Source of the DNA: Notospermus geniculatus
Lineage: Eukaryota; Nemertea; Pilidiophora; Heteronemertea; Lineidae
Assembly: GCA_002633025.1 (NCBI GenBank)
Contig: NMRB01003174.1
Location: 5,974 to 69,973 of the forward strand
DNA: 64,000 bases
Direction of reading: 5' to 3'
The notes beneath the pieces were generated by a model. That model was not told the DNA's origin and made no database searches. It saw nothing but the letters and a program-made list of their open reading frames with translations. The translations under genes and the position numbers were made by a program. Positions 56,768 through 64,000 of the stretch are shown one piece after another; the first letter of the stretch is position 1, and each line of letters starts with the position of its first letter.

Positions 56768-57205
56768 CTATTGCTCAAAAAGTCTCATTGTTGGAGCAAA
56801 AAATCGGTGACGAACCCGCAAATGATATTGGCAAGAAAGTTCAGCCCCTCCACCTAGCCTATCCCTCCTTCCCTGATTCCTCTGAAAAGCTTGATGTACT
56901 GGCGGGTTGACTGACTGCCCTACCTGTCCAGTGTAGGTGCACTCAATAGATAGTGCGAATCCCTCCGTCAAAATGTTTCTGAAGACTCGACAAAGATTCG
57001 CGGGTACACGACCTATCTGCTGACGATTATGCCTACGAACAACTTTCATAGCGAAAGGATCGTATCTGTTCCCTTCCTCGGGTTCCACATCCAAAACCGC
57101 ATTGACATCAGGTCGGACATGAAAAACGTGGTAGCCTTTTATCGACCAGTCGACTCCAATATCCTGAAATCTCGAAAAAGCCCAGATCCTCGCCATTGAT
57201 CCCAA
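56768..57205 (-). CDS. HIRAN-domain ORF carried inside the Tigger element
   Basis: A 145-aa frame. Residues ~22-92 match the HIRAN pattern: IKGYHVF, then a strand, then EEGNRYDPFAMKVV, then QQIGRVPANLCRVF and a closing SIECTYTG. HIRAN domains (HLTF, Rad5) bind 3' single-strand DNA ends at stalled forks. The C-terminal part (GGGAELSCQYHLRV) is not recognised. The start lies just inside the right inverted end, so transcription probably begins there. Whether it is spliced to the transposase is not known. Confidence 0.65.
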   Translation of the reverse strand: MGSMARIWAFSRFQDIGVDWSIKGYHVFHVRPDVNAVLDVEPEEGNRYDPFAMKVVRRHNRQQIGRVPANLCRVFRNILTEGFALSIECTYTGQVGQSVNPPVHQAFQRNQGRRDRLGGGAELSCQYHLRVRHRFFAPTMRLFEQ

Positions 57206-57496
57206 ACATGTGACTATGTGAGAACTCCATGCATCCGAAACTGCGGGGGTCAGCTCACTGATGTACCGGTGGCGCTAGGAGGAGTACGTTATATACGAAT
57301 GAATTTTAATGGAAATGCATTACACTGGGACCGGAGATTTGGGTACGGTATACGCGAATGTCCGTTATACAGCGGCCGTTATATGCGATGTTTTTTAATG
57401 GAGTTGTCATTAGACGGGACCGGGACTTCGAGTTTCAGTAGGGTGTAAGCGAGTATCCGGTTTATCCGAGGACGTTATACGCGAGTTCTACTGTAT

Positions 57497-57798
57497 CATC
57501 CGTCGGAACAAGGCTGAACGCCAGATGGCTTTGCCGTACAATGTTGTGAAAGTGAAAATGGTAGACTAGTTCTATATCTGCCACAACCACATCCCTGGCG
57601 CGCCGAAAGCTGTAGACTGGAAGCAGGTGGCAAGGATTGATGCCTTTGTGGTGGTGCTATACTCTAGGTAGAAAACTGGCGTTGGTGTCCTTAGCAATGG
57701 CCGATCTGCCATGAAGATTACAGTGAGGCCAAGTGGTCTTGCCGACTCCTTAACGGCGACAACGGAGAGGCGAGATGATTTCAATGTCTTCAAGGTAG
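57497..57798 (+). pseudogene. Exon-like coding remnant beside the Tigger insertion
   Basis: The plus strand reads protein-like for ~95 codons (RIDAFVVVLYSR, AMKITVRPSGLADSLTATTE) with two in-frame stops and ends at a good donor (TTCAAG/GTAGGA). I do not recognise the family. The Tigger TA target lies at its left edge, so the insertion may have broken it. Confidence 0.35.
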
Positions 57799-58320
57799 GA
57801 ATGTAGGAATGTTGGAACTTTTATAATCGATGCTTAGTTTTCAAGGCACGCGATCACACTGGCATAGTAAATTTCCAGTCAACCATTCCAACAGTGTTGT
57901 CTATTCGTTGAAAGGGATGCCTGAACTAACCATGACAATCGTTTTCGTCAATAAAACCTTTTCAGAATCATCACTGGGAAAATCAGGCTACCATGATTAA
58001 TCTGAATGTCTTTTAGAGTCTGTATTCCACTTACAGTGCATTAGAAATGAACCGCACGATATCCAATCGGAGCTGTCAGTCAGTTGACCAATAGGAGGAG
58101 TCACTACGGCCAAATTCAATGCCTAGCGGACCCATTCATGGTTGACTGAGCATTGATCAGGAGAATTTTCTGTTGTGTTGGTCCGCTAGAACTTTGCTGC
58201 CATCTTTTGTCGATAGGCGCGGCTGAGTGGTTCTTTTCACCGTTTCGGCGGCCCCGCCATCTTGGTCTACGAAGATTTTGTGCGCGCGCTTTATCTGGTG
58301 AGCAAATCAACGCACATGAT

Positions 58321-58401
58321 TGGTGATTGGTCGGGCGATACGAATTTGCCCCCTCACCAGTGGTGATTGGTCGGGCGATACGAATTTGCCCCCCTCACCA
58401 G
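58321..58401 (+). repeat. Two tandem 40-bp units
   Basis: TGGTGATTGGTCGGGCGATA begins each unit. Confidence 0.9.
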
Positions 58402-58632
58402 ATGTAACAGCGCATGTGCAGTTTGCAAGAAATTCAAGATGGCGGGGGCGTCGAAACAAAGGTCGATGACTGATGCGTTTAGGCCTACTGCATTGGCATT
58501 GTATGGTGCTTCGGAAAGAACTGAACACTGAATTGAAATGATACTTCAGTAGTTGCCCATCAGCTCCAAACTAAAGCGAAGTGTGATTGATTGTCGAACT
58601 TGGTAGCGAGTTGGTGGAGCGTCGGGCCTCGG

Positions 58633-58769
58633 GGAGGTTGAGATCAGCGACTTATCACGGATCCTTATAAGTATACGGATAGAATTCTGTAAAACGAGGA
58701 CAAATTTTGTGTACATTTCGATCCGTATACGTATAAGGATCCGTGATAAGTCGCTGATCTCAACCTCCC
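58633..58769. repeat. Long hairpin
   Basis: GGAGGTTGAGATCAGCGACT and its inverted copy, arms ~50 bp. Part of a larger inverted-repeat element up to about 59370. Confidence 0.75.
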
Positions 58770-59839
58770 TAATTTTATTCATTGGTTTACGAATCCGCCG
58801 CACTTGTTTTTTCCGATTTTGGAAAATAAAAATAATTGAAAAAATGGCATTATTTTTTGCCGCCGCCCACAAACTGATTACCCCATCCTCCCACAGCAGG
58901 GCTTTGGTCTCGTTCCTCTTCATACACTCCACACAAAGCCCTGCTGAAATTGGGCCTCCCAGGCAAGCAGAGGCGGTCAGAAAACCATTGCCCAATCAGA
59001 ATGCAGCATTTTTCAGGGTGTCAATATTAAAATAATTATGACTTATAATAACAATCAAAAATAATAAGAATCTTTCCTATACACAGGAAGAACCTTTGTG
59101 ATAAAATTCAGTCAATTTTGGAAAGATGTAAGTGATTTGTAAAGGTTAAAACTTTAAAAACAAACTGGGTAAAACCACGAAATTTGTACTTCTCCAGTCA
59201 TCCTTAAAATACAGGGAGTACAACTGGAGTATGGAACAGCCACATCAGATTCACTGGCCGTTGTATTTCAGCAGGGGTTTGTGTGAGCGGATGAAGAGGA
59301 GCGAGGTAAAAACTCCTGCTGTGGGAGGATGGATTACCCGATCAATGAAAATAAAAAATAATGAAAAAAAAACACGCTTGGACGAACCTTGCCTGACGAA
59401 AGTAGTTAACAGCGGTTGTAACATTCATTCCCGTCCCCATACATTGAGTGCACAGACATTTCAAAATGGCGGAACTACCAGAACATGCAGAAACGTGGAT
59501 TGGTTTGACGCTAAAAATTGGCCCAAAGAAGTGTCATGAATTTTATATTTTTGTACATTTTAATTTTTTTTGTACATGTAGCCCCCTGTTACATGTTTCG
59601 ACAAATATAATTAAATCAATCAAATTATTACAATTATTTTTATTTCTTTTTTCCGCCCTCCTGTCAAGTGTTTCCAGGAAAAGCAAATGAAAACTAGAGT
59701 TGAAATTGACTTAGCAGTCAATTTGAAGACCGCCACTTTCACTGCATATGTAGCGGTGATGTGATGTCAACTGTTTGCAGTGGGACATTGATGGGAACCT
59801 TTAACAGCGATAGCAAACAGGGTGTCTATAAACCGAAGA

Positions 59840-59960
59840 CCGAAGACTGAAGATGGAAGACGCTGAACTATAAAACGAAGATCTCCACATCTATAAAACG
59901 AAGACCCAACTATAAAACGAAGATCCCCACTACTATAAAACGAAAACCCAGCTCTAAAAT
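59840..59960 (+). repeat. CTATAAAACGAAGA tandem array
   Basis: About five irregular units. Confidence 0.75.
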
Positions 59961-61295
59961 GATGGGCTGTGTCAGTAACCAGTGAATAACCACAATGAAG
60001 GGTCCAAAATGGAAGAGTTACCCTCAGGGAAAAGGGTCCAAACGGTTATTTTTGGTCGGATTTAAGCGGGGTTGCTTTTAAACAACAGATCTCAGAAAAT
60101 GTTAATACGAATCTGCTGTCAGATCTGGGCCATCTCTTACCCTTTTCATAGGGAAAAAGTCTGAACTTGAGGAAATTGACCTCTATAATAATGTCATTGG
60201 GACTTCTAAGTTCTGAAAGTACCACAGTATTGCTTCCCAATCCTGCGTTACACCTAACCGCGTTAAGGAAGACCTCTATTGACGACTTGGTAAACAAACG
60301 CTATCAACCTATGCTACGTGCATTGTATTGTAATCATACATTCTCCAACACTGGGGCGAAAGCTTAACTACAGTATTGGAGAATGGTACTGGTGGTGCCG
60401 GCTGTCGACAGAAAGTGGCAATACGGTAGTCCTTTAAGTTAGTCTATCAACAAACGCACATGGCTTCGTTCCAATGGTAAGACTAATTCACAACCTCCTG
60501 CCAAAAAACCTGAAATCATCCCAAACGTCTCACTTCCCATGGTTCACAGAGGTTTACCAACACGTTGTGCTTTATTTTGATGATCTCCACATCGAAGCTA
60601 CAGCGACGAGGCGGCCGTATTGTTGTGGAACGGACACTACGCCGCAGGACTGGAGCGGCAAATGCTGGAACCAACATAGGCCCAATGTGCATGCTCCGTT
60701 CTCTCCAAGTGCATGAAACGCCGAACATCAGACTGCTTCTAAATCGGTCACACGGGGAATCCCCTAGGCTTGCACTGTTAGTTTTAACAACAAAATTCAT
60801 CGAAATTCATACTTCATCGTTTTTGGATGAAGCCAGGAAACGAAAGGGACCTGTCATATGCACATATCTACAAACCCTAAAAGTTTGGTGGTGATGCATG
60901 GCTCAATTTTTGAGTTATTGCCCTGAAACCACCAGATTGGATGGAGAGAGATCCAGAGAGAGATTCAGAGATCCAGAGAATTCCAGTAAAACCAAGGAAG
61001 ACCGCCACACCATTGGTGTGTGGCGGTCTTAAAAATATTTTTATTTTTATTTTCCTCCCTCCTGTCAGGGGTTTCCAGGGAAAAATCCGTAAACCAACAA
61101 ATAAAATAATCGTGACCTTAAACTGTTAAGCGTAGGCGAATATGGACGGCAAATTATACGTCGACTGACCGGGCCGAATAACCAGCAAGCGTTGGGTCAG
61201 TCGACTAAAACACATTGAGATTTCGTACACATTTGTGCTTGCTGGCTATGTCCCTAAGTGCGCCTTATACGACAAATAAAACGGCAAATAAAAAA
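59961..61295. other. No supported gene
   Basis: Opposed 90-110-codon frames at 60516-60894 lack motifs. A perfect 13-bp-stem hairpin (AAGACCGCCACAC, 60998-61030) and a GA-rich patch (60935-60980) are the only structure. Confidence 0.4.
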
Positions 61296-62267
61296 TCAAA
61301 CAAGTAAAGGTTTGTAGAAATGGACTTCAAGCACGTTTTTGTCATTATTCGGTGCTCTCACCACTTGTAGCAATCGGCCCTTGTTATCTTGATCGAAATA
61401 AGGTACGACCTCATAAGTTCCTCTTACAGGCGGTTTCAGCGTCACAGCCACGTTCTCAAATGCGACACCATCCGTTGGAATTTCCGAATCACAGGCGATC
61501 CTCAGAGCACCCAATCTTTGAACAAATATCAAAATAATGGTGTTGTAGAAGTTCTCAAACATGAAATTTCTCAGATGACTCCAGTGATAGTATAATTTCA
61601 CAGACTGCTCAGTGACATTGTAATTGTCTTTCCTGAAAGCCACTGCCGCCGGCAGGTAACCTTTGTCGTCTGGGGTTCGGGCAGCAAAAACGATGACGTC
61701 ACCGGAAAGTGACATCTTCATTCCGCCAATTTGTGGTCTGATCTCCAATTCCGTTGCGTTAAATAACACAAGCTTACCATCGCAACTGCGATAAAAGTCA
61801 TAAAGCGTCGTGGTAATAGAAATCATCGACATACAACTAAGGAATAATTTTGCACCGATAATACGAAGTTGTATTGGCATGTGTGTCAGTGCGTGGAATT
61901 GCGTTTTACAGCGGTCTGAACTCGGAAAGGGAATTTCCCCCTCAATTTTTCCTGTCATGTAATTGAACATTGGTAAAGCGCCAACGTCTGATACTTGTAC
62001 CTGTACGTAGTATTTATCATAGAATGTGTTTCTGGGCCTAGTTTTAGTTATACCAACTCTACGTATAGTGACCCTATGAGTTAATCTGTATGTCCTATCA
62101 CTCTCGCGTCGAGTGTAAGTGTGGAATACCATTGACGACATTACTTTCTTTGAAAACTTGATGATTCGTCCTTCTGGCGCTTGGTGAAAGACTTGTTCGT
62201 GCATTCTAAGCTGAATGGTGGGAATTATTTTGTACCGTGTGTGGAAACGATAGACGAATAACTTTTC
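61296..62267 (-). CDS. Last exon of an unrecognised host gene, paralog 1
   Basis: The frame is open to 62294, but a strong splice acceptor (CACATCTCTTTCTCAG) ends at 62268, so I start the exon at 62267 and expect more exons upstream. The ~320-residue product is rich in alternating strands: PMFNYMTGKIEG, KMSLSGDVIVFAARTPD, and KLYYHWSHLRNF. The repeated strand-D-strand pattern could be a beta-propeller of F-box/WD type, but no diagnostic motif is present. It is a paralog of the gene at 63126 (about 30% identity by eye), and both stop at the same aligned position. Confidence 0.65.
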   Translation of the reverse strand, partial: EKLFVYRFHTRYKIIPTIQLRMHEQVFHQAPEGRIIKFSKKVMSSMVFHTYTRRESDRTYRLTHRVTIRRVGITKTRPRNTFYDKYYVQVQVSDVGALPMFNYMTGKIEGEIPFPSSDRCKTQFHALTHMPIQLRIIGAKLFLSCMSMISITTTLYDFYRSCDGKLVLFNATELEIRPQIGGMKMSLSGDVIVFAARTPDDKGYLPAAVAFRKDNYNVTEQSVKLYYHWSHLRNFMFENFYNTIILIFVQRLGALRIACDSEIPTDGVAFENVAVTLKPPVRGTYEVVPYFDQDNKGRLLQVVRAPNNDKNVLEVHFYKPLLV

Positions 62268-62294
62268 CTGAGAAAGAGATGTGAAACATTGCAT

Positions 62295-63125
62295 TGGTCA
62301 GTGTTATGTCGGTGTAAACTGCCGAATATCGTCATGCTTTGACAACCACCGGCCACAAAGTTTGGTTTCAGTAGGAGCTGTCAGTGAACTGGCCAATAGG
62401 TGTCACCACGGCCCAATTCAATGCATTTTGCGGACCCATTCATTCTTGATTGAGCACCAATCAAGAGAAGTTTCTTTTGTGTTTTTCAATTTCAATTTCA
62501 ATTCATTTCTAATGCGCTCCAACCACCACAGTGGTAGGAGGAAAAATATTTTACAGCAGGTATCACGGTGTTACAATATGATTTACATTTTTTCACATTT
62601 CTTCTTCACTGGGGATCTAGAGATGTTCCCACACCACCTCCCCCAACATGCAGTCGCGGTATTCCGCAGGTGTGCACCGCGCCGGAAGCGGTGAGAGGAC
62701 TCCACCAGACCTACTTACACATAGAATCTAACTACATCAGGACCAGTGGCTACACATGGAATGTTTGACTGATTATTCAACAGAAGTTGGCAAGGTTATA
62801 CCAAAAATAGTATCTATTTTTGGTTATACACATGTTCATATCCTTTAATATTCATGAGATTGGCGAATTTAACAGTATTTGGATTTCTCCAAAAATATTT
62901 TTCGTTAGTTCTTCTTTCCATCTCAAGAATGGACATTTCAACAAGTAATGAAATTCATCGGCAATGTCGCCAATCTGGCAAAGATTACAAAGTCCAAAAT
63001 TTTCACCAGCGTGACCTGTATTGGTCCGCTAGAACTGTGCTGCCATCTTCTCGCAACTCGCGCGGCTGACTGCTCCTATTCTGATTGCGACGGGCGCGGT
63101 GACACGGCTCTGCGGTTGGTTTGAA
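62295..63125. other. Spacer between paralogs with a shared repeat module
   Basis: 62380-62481 and 63018-63090 match 58060-58250. They are split here by ~540 bases (62482-63017). The missing upstream exon of paralog 1 should lie here, if present, but I cannot identify it. Confidence 0.45.
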
Positions 63126-64000
63126 CTACGGCGGGTTGCTCTCAAGAACATGAAGGTGAACTTCGTAATATGTTGGTGTACCGTCATTTGACCTGCGTGC
63201 GATAAAATGGAAGATATTTGCTTCTTTGCGATCGAAAAACAACATAGGCTTCGCATGTTGATTCCGCAAGTTAACGGAGACGTGCAACTCTTTAAATACC
63301 TCATCGCCTTCTGCTGGTGTTTCATTCAAACAAGTTAATTCCAATGCAGAAAACACGGGTTGATAACGTTCGGTGAGCAAATACAGAACCGCGAGTCGGT
63401 CACCGACCCATATGAAACGTTTTGCGGAGTTCCATCTCAAGTGTAACGCAATAGACTGTTCGACTACTTTGTAGCCGTTGCCCTTTAGACAGACGGCAAC
63501 AACGATTTTATTGTTGTCCGCTGTGCGTGTGGTGAATATGAGAGAATTGGCAGATAGTGACATTCTTATAACACGGTAAATTGCCCGAACAGTCACATCA
63601 GTTCCATTGAACAAGACGATACCGTCACTTTGAATTTTGTAATCATAGAAAGTGGTCATGATAAATCTTGATAGCATACAACTCATCAAAGACGTTTTGC
63701 CATAAAAATTAAGAATCAATTTTACTCTGGACTGTATACGATTTCTCCAGCATCTGTGGGTTTTTGGGAGTGAAATACGACCGAACATTTTACCCGACAT
63801 GTATTCAAACATAGGGATGGAGACGACGACGTCATTTTCCATGCATCGGTAGACGATAAACCGTGAAATGGCGCATAGGAACCGACATTTACCGCCTGGG
63901 TCGACTGTCGAAACGCTAACTTTTTGAAAAATTCCACCGCGATTTTTTTCCAACAGTCTATAAACGCCCAAATCAGCTATGACATATCTACCATGTTCAG
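63126..64000 (-). CDS. Unrecognised host gene, paralog 2, partial at the window edge
   Basis: The frame is open from the window end (GRYVIADLGVYRLLEKN...) for about 290 codons and stops at 63126. It shares with paralog 1 the blocks IPMFEYMSGK, TTFYDYKIQSDGIVLFNGTD, IRMSLSANSLIFTTRTAD and YEVHLHVL. Both are therefore functional-looking members of one tandem family. No signal peptide or catalytic motif is visible in the part present. The 5' end is outside the window. Confidence 0.7.
   Translation of the reverse strand, partial: EHGRYVIADLGVYRLLEKNRGGIFQKVSVSTVDPGGKCRFLCAISRFIVYRCMENDVVVSIPMFEYMSGKMFGRISLPKTHRCWRNRIQSRVKLILNFYGKTSLMSCMLSRFIMTTFYDYKIQSDGIVLFNGTDVTVRAIYRVIRMSLSANSLIFTTRTADNNKIVVAVCLKGNGYKVVEQSIALHLRWNSAKRFIWVGDRLAVLYLLTERYQPVFSALELTCLNETPAEGDEVFKELHVSVNLRNQHAKPMLFFDRKEANIFHFIARRSNDGTPTYYEVHLHVLESNPP

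Larger units (their letters stand above)
53426..57493 (-). mobile_element. Full-length pogo/Tigger transposon with TA duplication
   Basis: Ends CAGTAGAACTCGCGTATAAC are inverted at 53426 and 57493 and flanked by TA on both sides, as for pogo/Tigger. Subterminal CGTTATAC words repeat in both ends. The minus strand carries a HIRAN ORF nearest the right end and then three transposase exons. A 390-bp direct duplication (53820-53920 and 54212-54320) and a 255-bp one (55950-56205, 56262-56516) lie inside. 4068 bp. Confidence 0.88.
57799..59839. other. Repeats, no supported gene
   Basis: Includes the module at 58060-58250 shared with 62380-63075, a 40-bp tandem duplication (58321-58401), a hairpin (58633-58769), and inverted repeats 58820-58950 / 59265-59370. 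Confidence 0.5.

Noticed and set aside
60516-60894. Opposed ~100-codon genes
   Set aside because: Overlapping frames on both strands and no recognisable domain.

Overview
The window is eukaryotic, specifically a marine invertebrate animal. The evidence is spliced genes with short exons and GT-AG introns, dense DNA transposons of animal type (Tc1/mariner, pogo/Tigger, PIF/Harbinger, MULE-like, foldback), a Ty3/gypsy remnant and a Penelope-like retroelement signal. Frequent TAGGCCTA words and foldback elements with tandem-repeat ends recall sea-urchin or hemichordate DNA, but the phylum is inferred, not shown. One 388-base gap (20061-20448) and single Ns at 10774, 11445, 35405, 46814 and 56201 mark assembly joins.

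Region by region. 1-6478: the end of a Polinton/Maverick-like endogenous viral element read on the minus strand. It has a truncated packaging ATPase, a broken double-jelly-roll-type capsid gene, a frameshifted rve integrase, a 420-aa protein of unknown role and a small OB-like protein. A 713-bp retroinsertion sits inside it. A second, partial copy of the same end lies at 11446-13153. 6.5-11 kb: nested DNA transposons. 11.1-38.7 kb: a host gene on the plus strand, assembled here from six short exons whose splice phases all agree. It encodes two immunoglobulin-like domains and a hydrophobic C-terminus that looks like a GPI-anchor signal. Its introns are packed with transposons, including a 3-kb direct segmental duplication (29.6-36.0 kb) that carries two copies of a foldback element. 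38.7-52 kb: repeats only, including inverted arrays, ~300-bp tandem repeats, MITEs and a gypsy integrase fragment interrupted by a MITE. 53426-57493: a complete pogo/Tigger transposon with TA target duplication, a three-exon transposase remnant ending in a PCNA-box-like motif, and inside the same inverted repeats an ORF with a HIRAN domain. 61-64 kb: two tandem paralogous host genes of an unrecognised family on the minus strand, one running off the window.

The most informative signals are the hidden immunoglobulin gene, the Tigger element that carries a HIRAN ORF, and a small retroelement family with a hammerhead-like hairpin. Four copies of that family each have a 13-17 bp target duplication, and one has a preserved empty site.
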